A stretch of 64,000 bases of DNA from Gonium pectorale (lineage: Eukaryota; Chlorophyta; Chlorophyceae; Chlamydomonadales; Volvocaceae), in NCBI GenBank assembly GCA_001584585.1, contig LSYV01000071.1:301561-365560 (forward strand), read 5' to 3'. The notes under the pieces were generated by a model. It was given only the letters and a program-made list of their open reading frames with translations. It did not search any database and was not told the DNA's origin. Every line of letters starts with the position of its first letter. The first letter of the stretch is position 1. This document shows positions 34,453-46,763 of the stretch, piece after piece. Position numbers and translations under genes: made by a program.

Positions 34453-37400
34453 ATGCGACCTACTCCAGGCCCGTGCGTTGCCTCCACCCGGGAGCCGGGG
34501 TGGCGGTACCGGTGGCTTTCTGCGGATGCTAGAAAGCTGAACAGAGTGGTTTGCCGGGTATTGGCGCCGCCGGAAGCTCCTGGCAAGCGGCCTCGCGGCG
34601 CCATCTCAGCGACGGTTCCAGTCCCGCCGGCCTCGGACTTTTGGTCGAACACGACTACGTTCGCTTCACAGCTGCTTAGCCATTTCCGTGTGTCCGCCTT
34701 CACCGTTGCTTCGCCGGAAGCGGTGCGTTGCGGCCTCAACGCAAGTGCGCCCCGCCAATGACGCTCCCCTTACCGGCCTTCCCCGCGCACTGCCATGCCG
34801 CGTCCCTGACAGCAAATCCGCCCCAGCCCTGCTTGGGTCCCTTGGATGCTAAAGCGGCTGTAAACGCTCGCGCGCTCGCCCGCGCCAACCTCCTTTCCCC
34901 CTGGCCCACGCTCGCACCCCTCCACGGACCCAATCACCCGGCGTGCCCCGCAGGTCCTCCGAGAGGCCTCCAGCAAGGAACGGGAGCTGCAGACCTCCAA
35001 AGCGCCCCTGGACGTGAGCTCCTTCCTGGGGCCGGTGGGCGGCTGGGAGCTCCGGCACATCCGCAAGCTGTCGTCGCTCACGGCCCTCACCTACTTCATG
35101 CACCTGGTCACGGTATGGACAGGGGGTGCAAGAGGTTGCGAAACTTCCTCGCCGAAGGGGGTCAGAGGGGAGCGTGACCGGCTTGACCGCGGGACTTCAT
35201 GGGACGGGGCTATGAGACGCGGCTGCAAGGGTCGCTCTGGTCGTGGCTGCCGGCGGAGTGCGGACGGTACTTAGTTGTACGCCCGGGCTTGCCAGCGGAT
35301 TAGCCCCGCACTGATCTAGCGGTTCGGCGTCCGTCCCGGAAAGCATTTGACCAGCTGTCGCCGGCTGCGCGCCCCCTGCCCTGCACACGCGCCCCGTGAT
35401 CCCTGGCTTGAACTCGGAACTCTGGCACATCCCCCGCCCCCCTGCCCCAATCTCCCCCTCGCCTCCCAGCCCCGGCGGCTGCAGCGTATGCACAAGCTGG
35501 AGCTGGTGACCACCTCCCGCGCCTGCGAGATACGGCCCTATGAGCACAGCCGCACTGCCGAGGAGGTGGGCGCAGACGGCGACGGCATGGCCGTGTCCTT
35601 CGCGGAGGCGCGCCGCCTGTACGCCGCACTCAAGCGGGACACGCCGCTGGCGGACGACGAGGAGGCCGCCGCCGCCACCGCCGCGGCGGCAACGGCGGGG
35701 CCCGAATCTGGGGCTGTCCCAGTTGTGGCCGCCGCTGGCATGTCCAACATTGTGACGCTGGCACGGGAAGTGCCGTACAATGTGGTCTCACCCAGCACCG
35801 GTGGCCAGCAGCAGGCGGCGGCAGCCGCGGCCGCGTTGCAAAGCGGTGGCGGCCCCGCATGGCCGGTACCGCCCGGCTTGGCGGCTGGGGCCGCGGGCTC
35901 AGCGGCGGCGCAGGAAACGGCAGACGGGCCGGCCGCCGCGGCGTCCGGTAGCAGCGCGGTGGCGCTTTCTGGTACAGCGGCGGGGGCGGGGCTGTCGCGG
36001 ATGCTGCGGTCACCGGCGGAGGTGGTCGCGGCCAAACTGGCGGAGGCGGCGATGGCGGCGTCGACTGCGGCGGCGGGAAGCTTCTACGCTGGCCTGGCGT
36101 CGCTGCCCATCGGCGGCGTACTGGTGGGCGCCAATAACCGGGCGAGCAACGCACTGCTGGCACCGCTCTCGGCCGCAGCTCAGGCGTCCCTGGACGCGGG
36201 GGCGGGTGGCAGCAGCGCTGCCGGAGGCGGCCCCAAGGCCACCGCTGCGTCCATCGCCGCCCTGGCGACCGCGGAGCTGGGCAAGCAGTCGGTACGGGGG
36301 GCGGTGCGGGCGCGCGGCGGCGATGTCAGCGGCCTGGCGGCTGTGTCTGCCAGCGGCATGCTCTCGCCGGCCGCCGCGAACGGCGCCACCGCGGCGGGCG
36401 GCGCGCTCCCTGCCGGGGGCGCCGCCGCCGCTGGTGCCGCCCTGTGCCCCAGCGAGTGGTTTGTGGTGGACGACCCCGCCAGCGCCACGCGGGTGTTTGT
36501 GATCCAGGGGAGCGATACGCTAGACCACTGGCGGCTCAACCTGACGTTCGACCCAGTGGTGTTTGAGGACCCCGTGCTGGGCGTCAAGGTGAGGGGGCAT
36601 AGGGGACGGCCCCCAGTTGAGGAGGAGCAGGCAGGGCGCACGCTCGCACTGACTGTGAACACGGTGGGCGTGCGCGTGTCTGCACGGGCGGGCGGTCTGG
36701 AGCGGGGCGCTGCGTGCTCCCTGGGCGCACCGGCCGCACATGGCAGTAAGGAGCTTCCTTTGCCGTACATCAGCGCCCACCCAAGTCGCCGCGCATTCTC
36801 CCCGGCCCCCTTTTGACCAGGTCCACCGTGGCGTTTACGAGGCGGCGCTGGTGCTGTACGACAGATTCCTGCCCCTGGTGTATGAGCACCTTGAGTCGTC
36901 CCCCTTCTCCAAGGTCACCTTCACGGTGCGCACAGGGCACCGTCGTTGCGGGCGCTCTTATCTCTCCTCGGGTGCCTTCTTCCGCCACACCCTCTTTCCC
37001 CCCGCCGCCGCCGCGACCTCAAGCTCGCCACCTCGGTATGGGCGCCTCGGACACAGGCGTTTACGTCGGCACACCGGACGCTGTCCCTAGTCAAGAGCGC
37101 CATGCCCTCGGACTGTTTTTTGCCCACTTTCCCCCCCAGTTCGGCCCTTTCCTCGCCCCAACACACCACTTGGGCGGGCGCGGCCCCCGAAGCCAAACTC
37201 CTTAGGCCTGATTTGGACGAATCTGCAATTCCGTGCACGACGGTCACCGTTCAGCTTGCCGACGGACTGAGCAATCCGCCAGTAACTCCAGTACCCCACT
37301 GTGCCCGCTCCCTGGTACACCGCAGGGCCACTCAATCGGCGGCAGCCTGGCCACCCTGCTGCTGCTCATGTACCGCCACCGTGGGGTGCTGCCGCCGCAC

Positions 37401-39031
37401 AGCATCGCGCCCGTGTACACATTTGGCGCGCCCGCGGTGTTCTGCCAGACCGCACACGCTCACAGCCATAGCCATGGCTCGGCGGCAGCGTCGGCGCCGG
37501 GGCGGGCGGGGTCCCCTGGCTCCTCTGCCGCTGTCTCCTCCTCCTCGGGCAGCTCGCTGTGGTCCCTGTCCACGGGCGGCAGCCTCAGCAGCGTCAGCAG
37601 CCTCTGCAGCATGGAGGTGAGGCGGGGGAGGGGGAGGGGACTGCGGTGGGGAAGGAGCGCGGGAGGCGCTGACTGCGGAACTACCGAGTACGTCTCAGGG
37701 GTCGCATACGTGGGCGCATGCGTGGAACCTTGACTGGCGTGTCTGACAGGCCCGACTCGCGCGTTACTCCCTACTATGACCTGCAGGACGGAGCCGCGGC
37801 AGCCGCGCCGCACCCTGCAACCGCAGCAGCAGCAGCCGGCGCCGAGTCCTCTGTCGCGCCGCCCCATGCGTGCGGCTGCGCGTGCGGCGCCGACACGCTG
37901 CTCGCCCGGCTGGGGCTGCCGCCCGCCGCGGTGCGCAACGTAATCATGGCCCGCGACGTGGTGCCGCGCGCCTTCGCCTGCGACTACAGCCCCGTGGCCG
38001 ACATCCTGCGCAGCTGGGGCTCCTCGTTCAAGGAGCACAGCTGCCTCAACAGGTGGGTGCGCATGCGTGCATGCGGAGGGGTGGCAGGCGTACGCCGGAG
38101 GAGGGCTTCGGTCTGGTATCACCGGATTCGGTCGGCTGTCGTCGAGCTGGGGGCGTGCAGTGTCCCTAGCCTCTGATTGGCTGGATCGGGCAGGGGCGAT
38201 GTGCCCCAAAGCTGCACCAGCATGGGCGCCGGCACGGGGCACTGCTCGGTCGCTGGCCCATACGCCGCTTGCTCAGCTGTCAAGCTGACAACGCATTACC
38301 AAGGATGGCCATGCCCCCGCCTTTCCTGCTGGCCCTTCCTCCCGTGCAGGCGCGGCCGCAAGCACCTGTACTACTTTGTGGGGCGCATGTACGTGCTGCA
38401 GCCCGACGTCGAGTGGCTCACCTTCGTGGGCACGGACCCGGAGCACCCCATGCTGCCGCCCGGGTGCGAGCTCTATGTCCTCACCGACCGACCGCACGAC
38501 CACGACCAAGACCAGGGCCACCTCTCTGCCTCGTCCTCCTCTACCACCACCCATGCCTCTGCTGCCATCGCTGCTGCCCCCCCTTCCCGCGGCATCGCGA
38601 GAGTGGCGGCCGCTGGGCCGGCGGCCCCACCGGCCCGCCGGCTGCAGGCGCGCGGTCCGGTGCGTGCCGCCGCGAGCAGCGTGGTGGAGGCGGTGTGGGA
38701 GCTCATGGACTGCCCCCACCCTCTGGAGACGCTGGCTGATCCGGGAGCCTACCTGGCGGCCGGCATCATCTCGCGCTACCACAACCCTGAGCACTACACC
38801 AAGGCGCTGGGCCGCCTGGCGCACCTCCGGCGCCAGGCCGGCGCGGACGCCGTTGATGCGGGGAGCGAGGAGGAGGAGCGCGCGGGGGTGGAGGTGGTGG
38901 AGGGTGCGTGCTGCGGGGAGCAGGGGGCGTGCGGCTGCGGGGAGGAGGGTGCCGAGGCGTGCTTGGGTAGCGGCGAGGGGGCCGAGCTGGCGCTGCCGCT
39001 GATGGTGGCGGAGTCGCGCATGCGCCGGTGA
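34453..39031 (+). CDS. Class-3 (fungal lipase-like) plastid lipase, PLIP/PGD1 type
   Basis: Predicted acyl hydrolase of plastid glycerolipids. Arabidopsis PLIP1-3 and Chlamydomonas PGD1 are the relevant relatives; I cannot decide orthology. Seven exons: 34453-34722, 34954-35112, 35470-36588, 36821-36925, 37326-37616, 37787-38052, 38350-39031; 2892 nt, 963 aa, phases consistent. Exon 1 is a plausible transit peptide. Conserved blocks run [20 protein letters not shown] (about 486), VHRGVYEAA, the nucleophile elbow GHSIGGS (552-558, Ser554), [24 protein letters not shown] (about 703, carrying the expected catalytic Asp), [21 protein letters not shown] and [16 protein letters not shown] near 859, where PLIPs have the same NPEHY-type end. 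Large Ala/Gly/Ser inserts occur between blocks (about residues 190-470 and after GAPAVFC) and the tail is acidic and Cys-rich. TGTAA at 40004-40008 would give a 3' UTR near 970 nt. Confidence 0.88.
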
Positions 39032-42000
39032 GCGCGACTATGTGTCCGTCCGCCGCGTCGTGAGCGGCCGCGCAGGTCTGCGGTTTTGGCCCGAATGCTT
39101 TTGGGTGGGGCGGGGCGGCGGCGATACAATGAATCGCGGGCACGCGTCAACCGTGCGGGGTACCTTGATGAGAGAGCCTGTCCAGGCTCCCAAGGCGCAG
39201 TATCCGGGCCCCGGTGGCATGCGGCATGGCTGTTGAAGGAGCGGGTAGGGCAGGCAGCAGGTGGCAGCCCGCTGCCATGCTGCACTGGATCTCGGGGCCC
39301 AGACCTTATTTTAGCTTCTTCGAGCAAAGGCAAGCAGGGAGTAGGGTCAGCCGGCTTTGTGCCATGAAGATTTAGACTAACATCAGTTTGGTGTAGCGAA
39401 CACTGCAGTAGGGCGAGCAGGGACATTGTCGTCCCCTGCGTGTGCTTAACAGCCAGGATTTTCGACTCAGCGGGCTGTGGCGGCGGCTTTCCTGGCGCGC
39501 CCTGGGTCGGGCGGTGGGTGGCGGAGGTAGGGTTGATGGCCTGACCTGCCCGCCCCCCCGCCCGCATGCAGCCGTTGTCAAAAAATGTGAGGGGCAAGTC
39601 AAGGCTGCTGAGCACACTCGCCGTCATGGGGTAAGGGCCGTGCAATGCCGGCAGTCGCAAGCTGCCCACGACTTGCCCCGGACGCCCGGCGGCTCGGCCG
39701 CCCACAGGTGCTCGGCTGCCGTTGATGGACGGACTTAGAGCTGGAGCCCCTTGTATTGTATTAAATACGAGAGTCTTGGGTTATTGGGTCGGTCCGGGGC
39801 GTCTCGCTCCCCGCTGCCCGTTGCCCCTCTTCATCCGTTGTTAGGTGTTGGTGACCGGTGCCCGCTGCTAACTTTTTGTATATAACTTATTCAAGCCAGT
39901 TGCCCCTTGACGGCGAATGCATTTGAGTAGCGGCATGCGCCGCCACGGCTTTGTCCCACATGTGTTGATGGCATTTTGTGCGGAGTGGCCGTGTCATGTT
40001 GGGTGTAATTGCGTCCAGTAGGCGTAACGTAACAGTATTTAGAGAGGCTAGGATGAGTGTCCCATCATTTTGGCAGGCGACGCGCTGGTGCTTCGTCGTT
40101 GCCCCTTCGCCGCGCGTCGCGGGGGCTCCCACAGTGGGCCGCCTTGGCCCTCTAGCGGGGTCCCTCGACCGAGGTGCGAGAGGCAGGGGCGCGCCAGCTG
40201 ATCGCGCTGTCGTGAGCGAGAGAGTGTGCGTGTGTCTCTAATCAGGAAGAACGTCCGCGTGCGCGAAACACACGTGCCGCGTTTCGTTGGCCCCGGTCAC
40301 AGGTAAAGCGTGGGCCGCTAGTTGAAGTGTGCACGTAGACCTCTGGACGGGCCCGCGTGCATTGGATTGGCCTCCTTTGATCTGGTTTGTCCGCCATTCC
40401 TTTTTTGATGCGCGTCGCACTCTGGGCTTATTCTCGCTGCACCTGTTCACACGAGGCGTCTGCCGCAGCCGTTGCGGTCGATGGTACGGAGATGCGGGGT
40501 GTCAGGCGCGAGCGTTTGCATGCGGGTGTTGCTGCTGCCGCCGACCAGCAGCTGTTTCCCTGTGCGGTTGCACCTTTTGGGGTGACAGGAGCTGCACACG
40601 TACCCAAGCTCCTCGAGCTCCACTCATCTTACTTCGTGCGCCGACGGTTGTGTACGTTGATTGTGGAGGAGTAGGGTTGATGGGCGTGTCGAGGGGGTTC
40701 ACACCTCATTTCCAGATTCAAAATCGCAGCCGCATCTCCCTTTCGTACCTGTGACACGAGCATGGTTTGACAGGTGTGTGGTGCCTGTCTCAGTGTATGA
40801 TTCTGACGCAGACATTGCTGTGTAACAGGCCAGCCCGTTGCAACCAATGCCCGCAATGTACGGATGAGCGTGCTGTGTACGATAGTCCGTCGCCCGGGCT
40901 CGTCAGTCCTTCATTTTAGGATGAGCAACCTTCCCCGGTTACCGTACATAATTGCCCGGACATAGGTGCAGCGGTAGGGCACCCGACAAGGATGGGATGT
41001 CGGATATGCGGCAGGGAGCCCGACGAGTGCATTGGAATGTCAATGAATATCCCTGCCATCAGCGATCGGCACATGGGAGTCTGTCCAGGACATCTGGCCA
41101 GTAACGCGCTGAGCGCCTTAGCAACATTCTCATTTGTTAAGCACTTCTTGATCATTGTCTGGGTATGCATGGGTAGCCGCTACCTGCCAGCTGTCAAGTA
41201 GCCCACGACCAGTGCACGACCCCATACAGCTGATTCATAGGGGCCCTTGCAAACCATGGACATCGCGTGGTCCACCTGAAACCACCAGCTCACACAGGGG
41301 CACACACACTGAATGCAGAACATACAGCAGCGGTTACAGGTTACACGTCCCGGGGGGCCATGGACGAGTTGCGAATATTGGGGTGGGGAAGCGGGTAAAT
41401 ATGTATATTAACGGGTGTATGCACAGCACACAGTCTCCACCGCCAGTGACTCGTGCCCCGCCTCCAGCGGGGTGCCGGCGGCCTCGTGCTGCTCCTTTCG
41501 TGACCATTGAGTTGGAAGGCGGGCCAGCACCTCCAGAGTGACCGTTGACGACTGTGCCGTCAACCATGGTGGCGCGTGGCAGCGGTGGCCAGGTAGCCGC
41601 TGGCGTCGATGCGCCTGCGGTGCAGTTGCAGTTGGTGCTGTCAGCGGTCCACCGTGGCACTGGGTGAGGACGCCCAGGGGGCGTAGGCTTCGACAGGTGC
41701 CGGGAAGGCTGCGGGACGCGGCTATGAAAGCCGTCTGTACCTAGGCGCTACGGCACCGGCGGCTACCTAGTCCCGCACAGGAGGGGCCCCGGCGTCCGCT
41801 TCAGTGTCCCTGGGTGGCAGGGGCACGGGCCTGGTATGCGGTGCAGCCCCCGACCCAGGAGCCAAGACCCGAGGACGCGTGGCGTCTGGCAGTCAAGAAC
41901 TCAGAACTGCCCCACGAGGTCCCTCGCCGGGCGTCTGATTCTTTTTTCCGACCTTCAAACCAGGAGCCAGGCCCTCAGTGCTGTTGCTACCTCCAGCTGA

Positions 42001-42899
42001 TTTGAGGTGCGCAGCTGGCAACACTCCCAAAATCGCAGCGATTGCGGTGACCGCCGTCACTACAGCCGTCCCCGCCAATGCTCATCTCCGGAGCCGCACA
42101 CCGCCGCTGCGGATTGCTCACGTACAATAGGCCCCATAACTCTTCTATGGCCCAAGTTAGCCGGACGATGCGCGCCTCTGTTACAAGTAGCAGCACGTTT
42201 GGGTCCCGCGGGCTTCTGGGCTATTCTCCAACAGCAGACGACCACGGCCCAAGGACGCCCCGCTGTCGGCAGTCCGTTGCCGCAGCAATGACAACAAGCA
42301 CATCACCCTGAAGAAAGCAATCTCGCTCAACATCGCCTCCTCGTGCATCCCCTGGTCAACACCCGCCCTCACTGTCGGCACTAAAACCACAGCCAACATC
42401 CTCACCGCCCAACCACCCTCGTATGCCATGCTCAGGGTCAATTGCGACAAGAGGCCATTCCGACAAGGGCCGCCAGAGCAAGCACATGTTGTAATACACA
42501 TCTTCACAGTGCCGCCTTTTGCACGCACTCAACGGTACTACGCAGCTCGCAGATCACTTGCGAGTGAACTAATGTACAGCTTCGCTCTGCCCCTTCCGTC
42601 CCGCCAACATATCGTGGCCGCGCCACTCGCCACTCTTCGACTCACGTACACACCGCGAACATCCGCACAGCAGGAGCACTCTCAAAAACAACAAACAAAA
42701 TGGTACATGAGTTTTATACATCAGTCAGCGGCCGGAGAGATCCTGCTTCGCCAGAGAGATCCCGCCTTCCACAGGCCCCCAAGCGCCTCAGGCGCGACCA
42801 CGCCCCTGCCTCCGCGCTCCGCCCGATCAGGTCCATTCAGACGACGGTGCGCAGGCACTCCATACTTACACTCGTCGGCACCAGCCCCACAGGGGCAGC
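39032..42899. other. Gene-poor interval between plastid lipase and the second sigma gene
   Basis: About 3.9 kb, the convergent 3' sides of two genes. TGTAA on plus at 40004-40008 fits the lipase; TTACA at 42866-42870 is TGTAA on minus, 30 bp past the sigma-like stop. No frame with recognisable domains was found. Confidence 0.45.
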
Positions 42900-45800
42900 T
42901 CAGGATGACTTCTTGGCGTACCCCGGCGTCCGCACCGGCAGGTTGCCCCGCCCCGCCGCTGCACTCAGCAAATCCGCCAAGTGGGGCACGTCCACGGGGC
43001 CCGCCTGCTGAAGCTTCTTGATAGCCTTGTTGGCCAACAACCAAGCGGCCTTGGTGTTCGTCAGCTGCAGGGTGTTCACAAGGAGCCGGCATTTTGGCCC
43101 GTAGTTGATTGCCACAAGGACCAAGTACGGGATGCACAGCTGCGGTGTCCAGACCAGCTAGGGCGGGCCCAAGGGAGAGCAACCAGTCAAGCGTCTCCGT
43201 TGCGAGGTACGGGACGGTAATGGGCAATACGAGTGCTATTTTGATGGAGAAGATTCGCCCATCCGGAAGGATACACGAAAAAGCACATCCGCAAATGCGA
43301 AAAGCGTCCCGGGCCTATCCTGTCCACCTATGCATTGTCCCCCCCGACTCGAAGGCCACGCGCCTTTCCTAACGTAATAGCCATGCCGCATCTCAAACTC
43401 TCCGCCCCCCTCCCAAGACATGGCGCCGCGCACCTTCAGACGCCCCTTGCCACTCGGCACTTTCATGGCAGCTGCCGCTCCCGCTCCTGCGCCCTTCTCT
43501 CCGCTCTTGCATCGCGCCTGGTTGAACCCCTCCTCCTGCTGCTGCTCCTCGGGCGCTTGTTCCTCCAGCCCGTAGCTTAGCCGCACCGCCTCCTGGTCCC
43601 GCTCGTCCAACGACGCCAGTAGGCTGTCCACGGTGGCTGCCAAACCCGAGCGCATTGCGTAGTGCTCCTCGCTGTCCACCGACAGGGCCGTGCCGCTGCC
43701 CTCGCCCAGGCCCTCCTCGTCGTCCTGAGGTTGGGGAGTTGAAGGACAAAGGATGTTATAGCAACGGGCTGGGCGCCAGCAGCGTTTGCGTTTGTTTCCT
43801 CCGGCGTCCAAGCCGGTCCTTGCGTCGTTTCATCGGCTCCCGGAGGGTGTCGGTGATCCGGAAGTCCGGCAGCCCTGTCGGGCTCGACTCCAATCAGCTG
43901 CCAGGAATCCCTCAAGGCTCACCCGACGAGCTGCGCACTCCCAGCGCTGCAGCCCCCGCACCTCCTGAGACATCAAGTCTGTCACCGTCCTGCCCGGCTC
44001 CCCGTCCGACAGGGGTGCCTCAAAGGACCTCACGCCGGCCGCCGCGTTGGTCCACATCGCCTCAAGCTCCTCAACGCGCGCAACCGTCATGCCGGCCGCC
44101 ACCGCCAGCTCCTCCCGCGTGGGCGGCCGCTGCAGCGGGTGGCCAGCGGTCAGCGCAGCACGCACCCGGTTGAGCTTGTCCACGTGCGCCCGCAGAGAGG
44201 ACGGTATGCTGCGGGAAAGAGGGGATTCAAGCCTTAGTGAGAACCGGAACTATCGGCGGATGGGTTGGGAACTCAGAGGCAGTGGGTTTGGAGGACTGGG
44301 AGAAGACCAGCACACAGCACCTAGTAGCCCTCATCGGCTAGTAGCTTGCAGCGGGTCCAAGAAATGGAAGCGACACATAAGAAAAACTCCGAGCGGCCAT
44401 CTGTACGTAGCAAACCGAAAACCCGCATGTGTCTGTGCGCTACACTCGCATGCTTGCAGACCCCGACCGACAAGGACCTACTTCACCACCGCCTGCTGCG
44501 TCTGCATGTAGCGTGTGATGTACTGCCGGATCCACCAGGTGGCGTATGTGGACAGCTTGAAGCCCGAGCTTGCGTCAAACTTCTGAATGGCCCTCATCAG
44601 GCCGTCCATGCCCGCCGTCAAAGCGTCCTCCAGGGTCACCATGCCGCCGCCTCCTCCCGCCGCCGCCGCCGACGACGAGGCGTTGGGTCGGACCATCCGT
44701 TTCGCGATGCTGACCACCAGCCGATAGTTCTTCTGTGCGAGAGTGGAGCGGGCGCGGTTGCCGCAGTCGAGCCGCACGGCCAGAGAGCTACGGGACGGGG
44801 CAGGGTACCACAGTCCCAATGGGGCGGAAATTAGGAGTAGTCCTAGATCATTGCGTGTTATGACAGGAACGCAGTGCTCACGGCCACGCTGAGCGGGACA
44901 TGGGACGGCGGTCATGCGCCAGCCGGAAGCGGTGGATGGTACCGGAAGCGGACCAAGTACGTCTGCCGTCTCATAAGTCGTGAGCTCGAAATGTCTCTGC
45001 AGTGCCAGTAGGTTACAGTGGACCCTTACACATCCCTCCCCTCGGCCCCGCAACGCCCGAGCTAAATGTGAGGCACAACCGCTCCGCACCCTGGGTCCGT
45101 CTTGAGTGCCTCGGCCATCTCCTGCATGCTGGGGCGGCGGCGCAGCAGCGACGTGAGCACGCGGCTGTACTCCTCCAACCGCATGTAGTCTTGCGCAGCG
45201 GCCGCCAGGTCCTGCTCCTCCGTTGAGCTCAGGATGCGGTCCTTGGTAAATGTCTGAGTAAGAGTGGCAACACGAGGGAGCAAAGGGCGGAAGTCAAGGA
45301 CAATCAACGAGCGTGAGGAGGGCTGGATTGCAGAAGGGGTAGCATAAGAGAGCGGGCTACCTGTGATGCGCAGCTGTCGGCACGCAGACGTGTAAGCATG
45401 CATGTCCGCGGCAGCCAAGAGGCGCACTGTCTGCCGACCCGTGCAACTACCAGAGTGGATGGCTCTGACCCACAGTCGGATGCATCATCTACACAGCAGC
45501 AGTAGCACGGGGCCGCTGTTTGCTGCCCGTCCTTTCTCACCCCTAGGAACATAGCCAAAGGATTCCTGCCAGTCGCCTTGTACTTTGCATCCTGCTCGGC
45601 CGGATCGCCAGATATCGCAGCGGCGCTGCGCCGCCAGTTGCGCCGACGTCTCTGCGCACGGCTTCCCGCGCCTGCCCTGGCAAGGTTGCCGTCTGAGCTG
45701 CTGGCTGGCGCGTTGGCGGACGTAGGCAGGAGCGACAGTCCGGCCAAGGAAGGGCGCGGCAGCGAAGACAGGGATGGCAGGCATGGAGACGACATGGAGG

Positions 45801-46493
45801 TGGAAGCTGTTGCTGCGCCAACGGTCAGGGTCTGGCGGGGACCAGCAGCTGACAGTTCGAGAGCCCGCGCGGGCGCTGAGGCCCTTGCCCCCGTCAGCCC
45901 CTGTTGCGGGTGCTGCTGCACTGCGCCCGAGGGTGCCGTATTTAGGTAGCTGTCCATCTCCTGTACGCGGTGTGAAAAGGAGGATGGAATGGAGGTCAGG
46001 CGTGATATTCCCCCCAACCGTGCCAGTCACGGACGAGGACCCTCGCCATCCCGCACCAATGCCACACGCTGCTTACGACGGGCTTGTATGTACTCGTACA
46101 GCATCCCCCATACATGCACGCTTTGCTCGCGCGAAGTCGGAGGTTCCACATCCTTACCAACTCCACCTCCGCCAGCAGCTCCGACATTTCAACGGACAGC
46201 TGCCGCACGGCTAGCTCCTGTCCCTCGCGAAGCATAGCAGCAACTGCTGTGTTCGCAAGGGTCGGAGCCTGCAAAGAAAAGCGCTGGCCATGGTCCCCCC
46301 AACGCTGCTCCCACTGCCCTGGCCCAAAGCTCGAAGGCTCAAGCTCCCGGTCAACTGCGACAGCGGTTGTTGCAGCTGACGAGGAAGCTCCCGTGGTCGT
46401 GAGGACCCGACGCGAGGCGGGGGAGAGGCGGTGGCCAAGAGACACTCCACAACCGCTCACACACTGCGCTCGCTGGCTCCATAAGGTTGACAT
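42900..46493 (-). CDS. Second, divergent sigma-70-family protein (possible degenerate or specialised plastid sigma)
   Basis: Exons on the minus strand: 46493-46158, 45960-45541, 45253-45090, 44787 to about 44487, 44208-43962, 43724-43434, 43064-42900; about 640 aa. Residues 1-250 are Ser/Ala-rich and transit-like at the start. Region 1.2-like sequence is STEEQDLAAAAQDYMRLEEY with RRRPSMQEMAEAL; region 2.1 is LAQKNYRLVVSIAKRMV; 2.3-2.4 is FDASSGFKLSTYATWWIRQY and ITRYMQTQQAVV; region 3 is IPSSLRAHVDKLNRVRAAL with PPTREELAVAAGMTVARVEE; region 4.1 is LLASLDERDQEAVRLSYGLE. The expected 4.2 recognition helix is replaced by LTNTKAAWLLANKAIKKLQQ. The junction between exons 4 and 5 has no GT donor in the phase demanded by exon 5, so that part is unresolved. 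Sigma membership is firm; activity as a sigma factor is not. Confidence 0.78.
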
Positions 46494-46763
46494 GCGTTTG
46501 CGCTCTTGTATGCGCTACTGCGACGCAGAGGTGTGGACGTTATGTATGATCACTCGGAGGGAAATGGTCTATGTAGAAAATAGAAGGGTGCGCTTCAGGG
46601 GATGGTTGGCCATCCGTACGATTAGAAAGTCTTCAGTTTTGATGTGCGCAGTATCCTTGTCTTTCCTACGCGAACTTGATTCTGTTATGATCGAATTAGA
46701 TTACCAACTGTACAGGGGCACGCGAGAACTCTAGGAAGCTTGAACACGCCCTCGTGGATAGCC
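46494..46763. promoter_or_regulatory. Shared divergent 5' region of the sigma-like gene and IBR5-like phosphatase
   Basis: 270 bp between two start codons on opposite strands; AT-richer than either gene. Holds both promoters by position. Confidence 0.5.

Noticed and set aside
35538..36770. Long minus-strand frames rich in Ala/Pro/Arg opposite the lipase
   Set aside because: Shadow frames of the lipase exon, which has conserved family blocks on the plus strand.
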